NCBI RefSeq assembly: GCF_001667185.1
Contig: NZ_LZIC01000131.1
Span: 28,608-92,607, forward strand
DNA length: 64,000 bases
Origin: Mycobacterium sp. 852002-50816_SCH5313054-b
GTDB lineage: Bacteria > Actinomycetota > Actinomycetes > Mycobacteriales > Mycobacteriaceae
Direction: 5' to 3'
Shown here piece by piece: positions 1-8,155 of the stretch. The position numbers were made by a program, and so were the translations under genes. Positions within the stretch are counted from its first letter, which is position 1; the number at the start of each line of letters is the position of its first letter. Below the pieces are notes generated by a model. The model searched no databases, was not told the origin of the DNA, and worked only from the letters and a program-made list of their open reading frames with translations.

Positions 1-931
1 CCGCGGGCACCGACAAGCCCCCGACCGAGGTTGCCTTGCCCAGCGCCGACGACGGCATCAGGCGCTCGGGCGCGGCGGGCATCAGCGGCCTGACGCGCAT
101 CGTCGGCAGCGTAGGCGTTGCGGGCATGGACGGTGGCCGCATGATCGTGCCCGGTGCCAGGATCGGCGCCCCCGGGTTCGGTGCGGCCGTCGTTCCCATA
201 CCGGCGCCCTGGCTGAGGGGCGCGCCGATCAGTTCGGCGAATTCGCCGATGCCGGACTGGAACCCACTAATCAGCGTCGACGCGGACGAGTTGAGCGCCG
301 ACGGGATCGTGGACAGCCCCATGACCGCCTGATCGGCCAGGCTTTGTGCCGCGCCCTGCAGGTTGCCGACGGCAGTCGCGATGGCGGCGCCGGCCAGTCC
401 CGCCGGGTTGGTGGTGGGCGGCGCCGTCACCATCGGGGCCAGCGCGGACGCCGTTGCTGCGGATGCGGCGTAGGCGTACATCGCGGCGGCGTCCTGGGCC
501 CACATCTCGCCGTACTGCGCCTCGGCCGCGGCGATCGCCGGGGTGTTGATGCCCAGGAAGTTGGTGGAGATCAGGGCCATCAGCAAGGAGCGGTTGGCGG
601 CGATCACCGGCGGGGGCACGGTAGCCGCGAAGGCGGCTTCGTGCGCGGCCGCCGCCGCGGCCGCCTGCATTCCGGCCTGCTCGGCCTGCGCGGCCGTGCT
701 GTGCAGCCAAGCCACGTAGGGCGCAGCCGCGGCCGCCATCGATGCCGACGAGGGGCCCTGCCAGCCGGCGTCGGTGAGCTCCAAGATCGCCGACCCGTAA
801 CCGATTGCGGCCGAACGTAGCTCGGCGGCCAAGCCGTCCCAGGCCGCCGACGCGGCCAGCATCGTTGACGAGCCCGGGCCTGCGTACATGAGCCCGGAGT
901 TGATTTCCGGAGGAAACGCGGCGAAGTCCAT
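1..931 (-). CDS. PPE family protein, PPE-SVP subfamily (3' end cut by window edge)
   Basis: About 310 residues are visible, beginning MDFAAFPPEINSG, the standard PPE N-terminus. The roughly 180-residue PPE helical domain includes the usual WxG-type turn (DAGWQGPSS), and is followed by an Ala/Pro-rich linker. The frame leaves the window within GGLSVPA, the start of the GxxSVPxxW motif that defines the SVP subfamily, so about 50-100 residues are missing. An AAGGGA-like RBS precedes ATG 931. It lies 29 bp downstream of a PE gene on the same strand, the usual PE-PPE co-transcribed pair. Such pairs are exported as heterodimers by a type VII (probably ESX-5) system to the cell surface. Specific function unknown. 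Confidence 0.93.
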   Translation of the reverse strand, partial: MDFAAFPPEINSGLMYAGPGSSTMLAASAAWDGLAAELRSAAIGYGSAILELTDAGWQGPSSASMAAAAAPYVAWLHSTAAQAEQAGMQAAAAAAAHEAAFAATVPPPVIAANRSLLMALISTNFLGINTPAIAAAEAQYGEMWAQDAAAMYAYAASAATASALAPMVTAPPTTNPAGLAGAAIATAVGNLQGAAQSLADQAVMGLSTIPSALNSSASTLISGFQSGIGEFAELIGAPLSQGAGMGTTAAPNPGAPILAPGTIMRPPSMPATPTLPTMRVRPLMPAAPERLMPSSALGKATSVGGLSVPA

Positions 932-960
932 TGATAAATCCCTTCTTTGAGTGGTTGTGG

Positions 961-1791
961 CTAGGCCCGCACCGGCACGGCGACCGTGGGAGCTTCGGGT
1001 GCGGCGGGCGCCGGGTAGACGGGCATGTAGTGCTCGTGCTGAACCGTCGGGTGAACGGGTACGGCCGGTCCCGCGGGCACCGGCTGCACGGTCGCCGGCT
1101 GAGCGGGCATGGCCGGCAGGGTCGCCGGGCCGGACGGCGAGGCGGGCGCGACCGGAGCGTGCTGGGTGGGCGCCGGGTGGGCGGGCACTGCGGGCGCCGG
1201 GTGACCGCTGTAACCGCCGCCGTAGTGCGCCGGGTGAGCGCCGTAGCTGAAGCGCGAATAGGGATCGACGTGACCGCCGTAGCTGAAGCGCGAATAGGGA
1301 TCCACGCGGCCGCCGCCGTACCCGCCGCCATACTGCGCCCGACCGGCGGGCGCCCCCGGCGCGCTGGGCGCCATGCGCGCGGGCATCGCGGGGCGGGCCG
1401 GAGCCGTTGGGGCCATGCGGGCGGGCGCGGGCATCGCGGGGCGGGCCGGCGCCGTTGGGGCCATGCGGGCGGGCGCGGCCGGCACGTGGCCGCCGGCGGC
1501 CTGCGTCGCGTTGGCGGCCTCGGTGGCCGCATAGGAGTGGGCACCGAGCCCCAGGGCGCTGACGAACTCGTCGTGGATGACCGCGGCCTCGGCGCTGATT
1601 GCCTGATAGATCTGGCCGTAACCGGAGAAGGCCGCCGCCGTCGCCGCCGAGACCTCGTCGGCCGCCGCCGGGACCACGCCGGTGATCGGAAATGCGGCCG
1701 CCGCGTTGGCCGCGCTGATGGTCGAACCGATCACCTGCAGCCGGCCGGCCGCCGCTGACAGCAGGTCCGGCACTGTGACGACGAAAGACAT
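961..1791 (-). CDS. PE family protein with proline/alanine-rich repeat C-terminus
   Basis: 276 aa. Residues 1-95 form a PE domain (MSFVVTVPDLL start, AAADEVSAATAAAF core) with the type VII secretion motif YxxxE in SYAATEAAN. The C-terminal 180 residues are not PGRS: they are Pro/Ala/Met-rich and low complexity, with a 16-residue unit (APARMAPTAPARPAMP) in near-tandem copies and the decapeptide VDPYSRFSYG present twice. ATG 1791 has a strong AGGAGG 7-8 nt upstream. It is the first gene of a pair with the PPE gene 29 bp downstream. The family is exported and surface-associated; the repeat tail suggests an extended wall-spanning or adhesive segment, which is inference. Confidence 0.93.
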   Translation of the reverse strand: MSFVVTVPDLLSAAAGRLQVIGSTISAANAAAAFPITGVVPAAADEVSAATAAAFSGYGQIYQAISAEAAVIHDEFVSALGLGAHSYAATEAANATQAAGGHVPAAPARMAPTAPARPAMPAPARMAPTAPARPAMPARMAPSAPGAPAGRAQYGGGYGGGRVDPYSRFSYGGHVDPYSRFSYGAHPAHYGGGYSGHPAPAVPAHPAPTQHAPVAPASPSGPATLPAMPAQPATVQPVPAGPAVPVHPTVQHEHYMPVYPAPAAPEAPTVAVPVRA

Positions 1792-1931
1792 GTGGTGTTC
1801 CTCCTGATGAAAACCGCGGTTGCGGGTTTGTGCGTACTCAGTGTGGACACTGTGTCATAAATTATGAATCAATGTCTAGTTCTAGACCATTATTTCTTAG
1901 ATTTGTCTGACGGTTCGCAGCTCAAGACCTT

Positions 1932-1960
1932 TTGACCAAGTTTTGGCATCCGGTTACTCT
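1932..1960 (+). promoter_or_regulatory. Candidate SigA-type promoter for a leaderless mRNA
   Basis: TTGACC (1932-1937), a 17-nt spacer and TACTCT (1955-1960) match the mycobacterial -35 and TANNNT -10 pattern. Expected transcription start is 1967-1968, at the ATG of the HTH gene. This makes the in-frame ATG at 1932, which lies in the -35 element, an unlikely start. Confidence 0.55.
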
Positions 1961-1967
1961 CGGTGGC

Positions 1968-2318
1968 ATGCCGAGAACAAACGCAGCCGGCTGGAGCCTC
2001 AAGCGCCTGCTCGAAGCCACGCTGAACCGCGACATCACCGTCGAGCAATTGCGGGATGCCTGCGGGGTCACCAAAGGTCGGTGGTATGGCGGGGTCGGGC
2101 GCGCCAACGCCGATGACTTCCCGGACGCCGAGGAAGCCCGGCGCGCGGCTCATGCGTTCGGCCTCAGCGCCACATGGCTGCAAGTCGAACTAGGGCTCAT
2201 CACGCTCGACGACGTGCGCGAGGCCCTAGACGAGTCGCAACCGTTGGATCCGTTCCGGATGACCACCCGGCAACGGGTGCTGCAGATCCCCAATCCGGCT
2301 GATCCGCCGCGCGACTAG
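1968..2318 (+). CDS. Small HTH DNA-binding protein, XRE-like
   Basis: 116 aa from ATG 1968 (MPRTNAAGW). The first 75 residues look like a compact helix-turn-helix: WSLKRLLEATL, then ITVEQLRDACGVTKGRW as a likely turn and recognition helix, then a scaffold helix EEARRAAHAFG. This resembles XRE/immunity-repressor folds. The C-terminal 40 residues are acidic, then Pro/Arg-rich. The start was chosen because a good promoter places transcription initiation at this ATG. It is divergent from the PE gene at 1791, so it may regulate the PE-PPE pair or itself. I do not recognise a named orthologue, and the regulatory role is inferred. Confidence 0.7.
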   Translation: MPRTNAAGWSLKRLLEATLNRDITVEQLRDACGVTKGRWYGGVGRANADDFPDAEEARRAAHAFGLSATWLQVELGLITLDDVREALDESQPLDPFRMTTRQRVLQIPNPADPPRD

Positions 2319-2393
2319 GTCAGCGGGGGTTGGCGGGCGCAGCCTGGCCGGGGAGTCGGCGCCGCCCGGCGAGTGTCGGTCGAGATCTTCGGA

Positions 2394-2753
2394 CTATTGC
2401 CAGTCTTGCGGCATGTCGCCCGCGTGGTTGGGGCACACGTCATGAGTGGCAGCCCGCAGGATGTGCGCCGCGTCCAGCGGTGGCATCTCCTTGGAAAGCA
2501 CCGAGAACGCGTATTCGCTGGGATAGGACGAATAGCCCAGGTGTACCGCGGTGGCGTGATCATCCATCAGCGCGCACGCTTGCTGCTCGTAGTTCGGGTC
2601 GGAGTGGGCGATGCCGGAGCCAAACCAAGCGGCCACGCCGACCGTCGCCGTGGTCGCTACGAGCCTGATGGTGTGCTGGCCGGTGACCTTGATTCGCTTC
2701 GCGCGCCGCGCGGCAGGAGAGTACTGGCGTGTGTGTAATTGCTTGGGGGACAT
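2394..2753 (-). CDS. Secreted DUF732 family protein
   Basis: 119 aa from ATG 2753. A basic N-terminus (ARRAKRIKVTG) is followed by a hydrophobic stretch (LVATTATVGVAAWFG) and an AHS-DP cleavage-like site, consistent with a signal peptide. The mature part of about 75 residues has the DUF732 pattern: two cysteines (QACALMDDH and HDVCPNH) likely disulphide-linked, with a four-helix-like middle. DUF732 proteins are small exported actinobacterial proteins of unknown function. It sits alone between the HTH gene and a PPE gene. The upstream 130 bp contains no other gene. Confidence 0.8.
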   Translation of the reverse strand: MSPKQLHTRQYSPAARRAKRIKVTGQHTIRLVATTATVGVAAWFGSGIAHSDPNYEQQACALMDDHATAVHLGYSSYPSEYAFSVLSKEMPPLDAAHILRAATHDVCPNHAGDMPQDWQ

Positions 2754-2900
2754 ATGAAGCTGTACCCACACGCGCGCGACTTAAACCACGAATTCTTCGG
2801 GCCGAATCTGCTTCAACGTCAATTTCTTCCACCGCCGGGGAACGGCGTATATCCTAAATATGTTGTTCCCCAGTCTATTTCGATCACGGGGCCGCCCCGC

Positions 2901-4121
2901 TCATCCCCCGACGGACGGCTGGGGCACCACCGTGGGCTTGAATCCGTATCGCGGAGCGGCAAAGTGGCCCACGCTGCGGCCTCCTCCACTCATCAGCGGC
3001 AGCCCACCCAGCGCGCTCGTGGCCGGTTCGACGGACGCCCCGGCCGACAGGCCGTTGAGCGTCACGAGGCCGGGTCCGGCCATCGGTGGCGCACCCGTCC
3101 AGGAGGCCGGAACCGACAATCCCCCCACCGACGCCGCCTTGCCCACGGCTCCCGCGGCGCCGCCCACCACGCCCGACGCGGCGTGCGGCAGCGCCTCCAC
3201 TGCCTTGGCGGCGCCCTCGGCAGCCTTGGCGGCCTGCGGCATCATCGCCTGGGCCACTCCCTGGATGTCCTTGAACGCGGTGGTGAAAAGCCTTGTGGGT
3301 GAGATCAATCGGATGAATGCGTCAAAGCCCGTACTGGCGTCCACGGTGGCCGAGCCGGTCAACCCCTCCACCAGGTCGCCGAGCAAGCCGGCCACGACGA
3401 TCCCGTCGCCATTGCTGTTCCACACGTGTCCGGTCAGGCCGAGCGCGGCCGCCGGGTTGGCAAGCCAGGGCGGCGAATTCGTCAGGCCCGCCAGACTCAG
3501 CAGCGCGGTGGGCACGCCGTACAGCCCCTGCGCGCTGGCGGCGGTCCCGGCCGCGCGGGCGACGGCGGCGGCCTGCCCGGCCAACCCGGCCGGATCGGTC
3601 GTGGGCGCCGCAGGAGTGAACGGCGTCAACATCGAGGCCGATGCCGACGCACCTGCGTAGCCATACATCGCGGCGGCGTCCTGTGCCCACATTTCGGCGT
3701 AGTCCGCCTCGGTGGCTGCGATCGCCGCCGTGTTCTGACCCACGAAATTCGTCGCCAGCAGGGCCATCAACAGCGCCCGATTGGCCGCAATCTCGGGCGG
3801 CGGCACCGTCGCTGCAAACGCCGTCTCGTAGGCGCCCGCCGCCGCCCCGGCTTGGGTCGCCGCCTGTTCCGCCAGCTCGGCGGTGCCGCCCAGCCAACCC
3901 ACCTGCGATGCGGCCGCCGCCGCCATGGACAGCGCGGCGGGCCCCTGCCAGGGCCCTTCGGTCAGGCCGGTGATCAGCGACCGGTAGGCGGACGCCGTGT
4001 TGTGCAACTCGGTGGCCAGGCCCTCCCAGGCGGTCGCGGCGGCCAGCATCGGCGCCGAGCCTGGCCCGGTGTACATCAGCGCGGAGTTGATCTCCGGCGG
4101 CAACTGCGCGAAGTCCAGCAT
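2901..4121 (-). CDS. PPE family protein, PPE-SVP subfamily
   Basis: 406 aa from ATG 4121 (MLDFAQLPPEINSALM). The PPE domain covers residues 1-175, the WxG-like turn is GPWQGPAAL, and the SVP motif GGLSVPASW lies near residue 330, followed by a Gly/Pro/Ser tail. The start was placed by homology to the conserved MxDFxxLPPE N-terminus; the frame is open 54 bp further upstream but that stretch is basic and unlike PPE proteins. It lies 13 bp downstream of a PE gene. By position it corresponds to the PE32-PPE65 pair beside lpqG in H37Rv. Probably exported with its PE partner by a type VII secretion system. Confidence 0.95.
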   Translation of the reverse strand: MLDFAQLPPEINSALMYTGPGSAPMLAAATAWEGLATELHNTASAYRSLITGLTEGPWQGPAALSMAAAAASQVGWLGGTAELAEQAATQAGAAAGAYETAFAATVPPPEIAANRALLMALLATNFVGQNTAAIAATEADYAEMWAQDAAAMYGYAGASASASMLTPFTPAAPTTDPAGLAGQAAAVARAAGTAASAQGLYGVPTALLSLAGLTNSPPWLANPAAALGLTGHVWNSNGDGIVVAGLLGDLVEGLTGSATVDASTGFDAFIRLISPTRLFTTAFKDIQGVAQAMMPQAAKAAEGAAKAVEALPHAASGVVGGAAGAVGKAASVGGLSVPASWTGAPPMAGPGLVTLNGLSAGASVEPATSALGGLPLMSGGGRSVGHFAAPRYGFKPTVVPQPSVGG

Positions 4122-4134
4122 GATTGCCGCCCGC

Positions 4135-4434
4135 CTAGCTGACCGCGGTGGTGTTCGCCGCTTCGGTGGCGTCATATGACCCGGCGCTGACGCCCAGCGT
4201 GGTCGCCAACAGGTCGCGGAGCGCTGCGGCCTGAGCGCTTACCTCCTGGTAAAGCCTTGCGTGCGAGGCGAAGTGAGCCGCGGTCAACATCGACACCACA
4301 TCCGCAGCGGCGGGCACCACCCCGGTCGTCGGGACCGCCGCTGCCTCATTTCCGGCTGCCACCAACGCATTCAATGAATGCATTTCGGCCGCCGCCGCCG
4401 CGAGCAACTCGGGCCGTGTGATCACGTTCGACAT
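4135..4434 (-). CDS. PE family protein (short, PE domain only)
   Basis: 99 aa, just the PE domain: MSNVITRPELLAAAAAEM start, PTTGVVPAAADVVS core and the YxxxE export signal in SYDATEAAN near the C-terminus. A GAGGAG RBS lies 5 nt before ATG 4434. It precedes the PPE gene by 13 bp, so the two are surely one transcript and likely form a PE/PPE heterodimer. By position it is the counterpart of PE32 next to lpqG. Confidence 0.94.
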   Translation of the reverse strand: MSNVITRPELLAAAAAEMHSLNALVAAGNEAAAVPTTGVVPAAADVVSMLTAAHFASHARLYQEVSAQAAALRDLLATTLGVSAGSYDATEAANTTAVS

Positions 4435-4757
4435 GTTTTCTCCTCAAAACCACTTTCAACCAATGGATTTCGGCAACCACGGGGTGTCACCGGAGTAGGT
4501 CAGAGGTTAGGCCGGACAGCTCCGGGGACCACAACCCTTAGCCGCGCGTATTCATTGTCGAGTCGAAAACTGTTCATTTAGCCGGAGTCACACGCTGCAA
4601 CTTCTGCGAATGAAATGAAAGATGTTGTGAACCAATATGATTAGAGTTCGACATGAGCTTTGGCCCAATTGTCGCAACGCGCACTAGGCTTTGCGGGCCA
4701 AACCTTCCTTCGCGCATACCGCCGATCCAGCGCGACCACTGGCGCTAGTGTCCACAC
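4435..4757. other. Intergenic region between divergent PE and lpqG
   Basis: 323 bp, more AT-rich than its neighbours around 4540-4640. It must hold promoters for the PE-PPE pair (minus) and lpqG (plus). Apart from the lpqG -10 hexamer at its right end I see no convincing ORF, RNA or strong hairpin. Confidence 0.6.
4746..4751 (+). promoter_or_regulatory. Candidate -10 element for leaderless lpqG mRNA
   Basis: TAGTGT ends 6 nt before ATG 4758, so the predicted transcription start coincides with the A of the start codon. There is no Shine-Dalgarno sequence in front of this ATG, which supports leaderless initiation. Confidence 0.45.
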
Positions 4758-5510
4758 ATGCCGATCGCACCAAACGCCCCGAGGCCGGCCCGCCGGTTGA
4801 TTGCCTTGACCGCCGCCGGCTTGACCGTCGCCGCCCTGTCGGCGTGCGACAAGCACAACGCGACGCCACCGGGCGCGAACCCCCGCCAAGTGACGGTCGT
4901 TGGCTCGGGGCAGGTCCAGGGCGTCCCCGACACCCTGACCGCCGAGGCCGGCATCGAGTTCACCGCACCCGACGTCACCACCGCGATGAACCAGACGAAC
5001 GATCGCCAGCAGGCGGTGATCAGCGCGCTGGTCGGCGCGGGCCTGGACCGCAAAGACATCAGCACCACCACAGTCACCCTGGAGCCCCAGTACGGCAACG
5101 GCAGCGCGACGATCACCGGCTATCGCGCCACCAACGCGATCCGGGTCAAGATCCACCCGACCGATGCCGCGTCCCGCATGCTGTCCCTCATCGTCGGCAC
5201 CGGCGGCGACGCCACCCGGATCAGCTCGGTCAGCTATTCCATCGCCGACGACTCGCAGCTGGTCAAGGACGCCCGCGCGCGGGCGTTCAACGACGCCAAG
5301 GCCCGCGCCGACCAGTACGCCCAATTGTCCGGCCTGCGCCTGGGCAGGGTGCTCTCGATTTCGGAGGCCTCCGGCAACGCGCCGATGCCCGGCGGGCCGC
5401 CGGCGCCGCCCCGCAGCATGGCCGCGGTCCCGCTGGAGCCGGGACAGCAAACGGTGAGCTTCTCGGTGACCGCGGTGTGGGAGCTCGACGAGCCCGGCTA
5501 CTCCTCGTAG
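4758..5510 (+). CDS. lpqG: SIMPL-domain lipoprotein LpqG
   Basis: 250 aa. A signal peptide (RRLIALTAAGLTVAA) ends in the lipobox LSAC near residue 30, so the protein should be lipidated and anchored outside the membrane. The rest is one SIMPL domain (formerly DUF541): VVGSGQVQGVPDTL near the start, then repeated amphipathic beta/alpha units including AFNDAKARADQYAQLSGL and a C-terminal VSFSVTAVWEL strand. SIMPL proteins are periplasmic oligomer formers of uncertain role. Gene position (between PE32-PPE65 and hpt) matches Rv3623. It converges with hpt, and the two 3' ends overlap by 13 bp. Confidence 0.94.
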   Translation: MPIAPNAPRPARRLIALTAAGLTVAALSACDKHNATPPGANPRQVTVVGSGQVQGVPDTLTAEAGIEFTAPDVTTAMNQTNDRQQAVISALVGAGLDRKDISTTTVTLEPQYGNGSATITGYRATNAIRVKIHPTDAASRMLSLIVGTGGDATRISSVSYSIADDSQLVKDARARAFNDAKARADQYAQLSGLRLGRVLSISEASGNAPMPGGPPAPPRSMAAVPLEPGQQTVSFSVTAVWELDEPGYSS

Positions 5511-6109
5511 ACCCGAGGATCAAGAGTTCCGATATAAGACAGGTCGCGGTAGCGCTCGTCGTAATCGAGGCCGTAGCCCACCACGAAGTCGTTCGGAATA
5601 TCGAAGCCCACGTAAGCGATCTCGACCGTGGCGCGCACCGCGTCGGGCTTGCGAAGCAGCGTGCACACCCGCAGCGAGCGCGGACGCCGGCTCTTCAAGT
5701 TGCGCAGCAACCAGGACAAGGTCAACCCCGAGTCGACGACGTCCTCGACGATCAGCACATCGCGGTCGTTGATGTCGCGGTCCAGGTCCTTGAGGATCCG
5801 CACCACGCCCGACGACGACGTCGAGGACCCGTAGGAGCTGACGGCCATGAATTCGAACTGGGTCGGCACCGGAATCGCGCGGGCCAGGTCAGTGACGAAG
5901 ATCACCGCCCCCTTGAGCACGGTGATCAGCAGCAAATCCTGGGTCGTTTCGGCGGCAAGCTCGCGGTAGTGGTTGCCGATTTCCTCGCCCAGTTCGGCGA
6001 TGCGGGCCTGAATCTGCTCCGCGGTGAGCAGCACCGACTTGATATCCCCGGGATACAGCTCCGCGGGCTGCGCCGGGGTGATCGGCGGCGACGTCTGGGC
6101 CACGACCAC
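5498..6109 (-). CDS. hpt: Hypoxanthine-guanine phosphoribosyltransferase
   Basis: 203 aa from GTG 6109 (VVVAQTSPPITP). The enzyme transfers phosphoribose from PRPP to hypoxanthine or guanine in cytosolic purine salvage. The PRPP-binding motif VLIVEDVVDSGLTL, the flexible-loop region FEFMAVSSYGSSTSSSG and the purine-site segment PNDFVVGYGLDY are all present and very close to the tuberculosis protein. The GTG was chosen because it aligns with the tuberculosis N-terminus; an in-frame TTG at 6139 is an alternative, and neither has a strong RBS. It is last in the dacB-tilS-hpt operon. tilS-hpt adjacency is common in Gram-positive bacteria. Confidence 0.96.
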   Translation of the reverse strand: MVVAQTSPPITPAQPAELYPGDIKSVLLTAEQIQARIAELGEEIGNHYRELAAETTQDLLLITVLKGAVIFVTDLARAIPVPTQFEFMAVSSYGSSTSSSGVVRILKDLDRDINDRDVLIVEDVVDSGLTLSWLLRNLKSRRPRSLRVCTLLRKPDAVRATVEIAYVGFDIPNDFVVGYGLDYDERYRDLSYIGTLDPRVYEE

Positions 6110-6152
6110 AGAGTGCCACGCCAGCGGCCGAATAACCAACGGCAGTCCCGAT

Positions 6153-7112
6153 TTACACAGGTTCCCGCCACAATGTGAGCAGGCCGTCGCGCCGCCCGGC
6201 GATCAGTCGCTCAGCCCGAAGCGGCGAGCCCACCGCCACCCCGCCCTGCCCGCGCCAGTCGGTGATCAGCGTGTCCACGCCGCGAATCTGCTTGTCGGTC
6301 AACCCGGTCGCGCCCCCGGCCAGCAGCCAGCCGCGGATCACCCGCCGCCGCACTGGGCCGGGCAATCCACCGAGGGGCCCGGGCTGCAGCCCCGAGCCTG
6401 CCCGCACCCCGGGCAGCGCTTGCACGGCGAGGGCGTCGATCAGCTCGGTGTCCTCTCGCAACGCGGTAGCGGTGCGGGCCAACGCCTCGGCCACGCCGCC
6501 ACCGAGCACGTCCTCCAGCAGCGGCAGCACCTCCAGGCGCAGCCGGGTTCGGGTGAAGCGCCGGTCGCTGTTATGCGGGTCCTGCCAGGCGGTCAGACCC
6601 AGTTCCGCGCACGCGGCGTGCGTCGCCGAACGCCGCACCCCCAACAACGGCCGACACCACGGGGGGTCGTGCGCGCGCATCCCGGCGATCGAGCGCACCC
6701 CCGAGCCGCGGCCCAGTCCCAGCAGCACGGTCTCGGCCTGATCGTCGAGTGTGTGGGCCAACAGCACCGGGCCGGCGGAGGACTCGCGCAAGGCGGCGTA
6801 GCGGGCGGAGCGCGCCGCCGCTTCCGGGCCGCCACCCTTGCCCACCTGTACGCAAAGCACTTGCGCGCCAACGCATCCCAGAGCGATTGCCTGCCGGCGC
6901 GCCGTCTCGGCGACCGTGGCCGAATCGGCCTGCAGGCCGTGATCGACGATCAGCGCGGTGGTCGGCCGAAGCGGCGCCGCGACGGCGGCGAGCGCCAGCG
7001 AGTCCGGACCGCCGGACAGCGCCACGCACCACGGCTGCTCGGCGGCGAGATAGCTGTGGGCGAACGCCTCGACAGCCGTGCGCAGCCGCCCTACAGCACC
7101 CTGTCGATCCAT
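6153..7112 (-). CDS. tilS: tRNA(Ile)-lysidine synthase
   Basis: 319 aa from ATG 7112 (MDRQGAVGRL). It converts C34 of tRNA-Ile(CAU) to lysidine, so that the tRNA reads AUA and not AUG. The PP-loop SGGPDSLAL near residue 35 binds ATP. The N-type ATPase core continues through DHGLQADS, HTLDDQAETVLLGL and GMRAHDPPWCRPLLG, and an Arg-rich C-terminal domain follows. The start lies 22 bp inside the upstream gene, so translation is probably coupled. Length matches the family. It is essential in most bacteria. Confidence 0.94.
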   Translation of the reverse strand: MDRQGAVGRLRTAVEAFAHSYLAAEQPWCVALSGGPDSLALAAVAAPLRPTTALIVDHGLQADSATVAETARRQAIALGCVGAQVLCVQVGKGGGPEAAARSARYAALRESSAGPVLLAHTLDDQAETVLLGLGRGSGVRSIAGMRAHDPPWCRPLLGVRRSATHAACAELGLTAWQDPHNSDRRFTRTRLRLEVLPLLEDVLGGGVAEALARTATALREDTELIDALAVQALPGVRAGSGLQPGPLGGLPGPVRRRVIRGWLLAGGATGLTDKQIRGVDTLITDWRGQGGVAVGSPLRAERLIAGRRDGLLTLWREPV

Positions 7113-8155
7113 CGCTGGGGGTTTTCGATTTCGGCGGGCTGCGGCAGCGTATCGGGGCTCGACCAGACGGCGTTGAATCGCTGCATTCCCACCTTGCCCA
7201 CCACGTGGTCGACGAACGCCTTGCCGCGCGTGTATTGGCTGAGCTTGGCGTCGAGCCCGAGCAGCGCGCGCAACAGGCGCTGCAGCGGGGGTTGCTTGCG
7301 GTGGCGACGCTCGTCGAAGCGGCGGCGGATGGTGGCCACCGACGGCACGACGACCGGCCCGACTGCGTCCATCACGTGGTCGGCGTGGCCCTCGAGCAGG
7401 GTGCCGAGCACCAGCAGCTGATCCAGGGCCTTGCGTTGCGGCTCGGACTGCACGGCGCGCACCAGGCCGACGATCCCCGACGCGCCGCCGTCGGATCCGA
7501 CGGCACCGGCGCCGCGGTTGCGCACGAAGTCGGCGAGCCGCGCCGCCACCTGGCCGATGTCCTCCCCCACGTCCTGGGTCAGCAGCCCCAGCGCCTCGGA
7601 CATGTAGTCGGACAACCACGGGTTGGCGGTGAACTGGACCCGGTGGGTCACCTCGTGCAGGCACACCCACAGCCGGAAGTCGGAGGGCTCGACCCGAAGC
7701 TGGCGCTCGACGGCGATGACGTTCGGATACACCAGCAGCAGGCTTCCCTCTTTGGTGGCCGCTTGGCCGCTGGCGAACGGGTCGTACTGGCCGAGGATCC
7801 CCGATGACACGAACGCCAGCACGGCACCCGTCTGCGCACCGGTGATGCGGCCCGTGAGGAACCCATGGGGCGTCTCGCTGCCGTTGGTCATCACCCGCAT
7901 CGACTCGGCCGCCGCGCCGATCCACTCCGAGCGGTCGACGATGCGGGCGGCCGGAACCGCACCGTCGGTGACCAGGCCGGTGACTTCGCGCACCGGCGGT
8001 TCGGCTTTGGCCGCCGCGCTCGTCAGCTCCTCGATCACCTGCCGGCGGGTGTAGTCACTGGAGGCCGGGCCCGGGCGGGCCAGCCGTTGGCCGACCGTCG
8101 CGGCGAATCGCCAGTCGATGGCGGTACCGAGGGTCAGGCTGGACGACGACGTCAT
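7091..8155 (-). CDS. Zinc-dependent metalloprotease-like protein (Rv3626c type)
   Basis: 354 aa from ATG 8155 (MTSSSSLTLGTA). It carries a zincin-like motif, LWVCLHEVTHRVQF (HExxH near residue 160), followed by PWLSDYMSEALGLL and a later glutamate (LLEGHADHVMD) that could be the third metal ligand. Families named coenzyme F420 biosynthesis-associated / zinc-dependent metallopeptidase (DUF2342) have this layout; no substrate is established. Its ATG overlaps the dacB stop as ATGA, and its 3' end overlaps tilS by 22 bp. This arrangement points to one operon with cell-wall and tRNA functions. Confidence 0.85.
   Translation of the reverse strand: MTSSSSLTLGTAIDWRFAATVGQRLARPGPASSDYTRRQVIEELTSAAAKAEPPVREVTGLVTDGAVPAARIVDRSEWIGAAAESMRVMTNGSETPHGFLTGRITGAQTGAVLAFVSSGILGQYDPFASGQAATKEGSLLLVYPNVIAVERQLRVEPSDFRLWVCLHEVTHRVQFTANPWLSDYMSEALGLLTQDVGEDIGQVAARLADFVRNRGAGAVGSDGGASGIVGLVRAVQSEPQRKALDQLLVLGTLLEGHADHVMDAVGPVVVPSVATIRRRFDERRHRKQPPLQRLLRALLGLDAKLSQYTRGKAFVDHVVGKVGMQRFNAVWSSPDTLPQPAEIENPQRWIDRVL

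Noticed and set aside
267..1544. 425-codon open frame on the minus strand across the PE and PPE genes
   Set aside because: It spans two real genes out of frame and gives an Arg/Pro-rich product typical of high-GC shadow frames.
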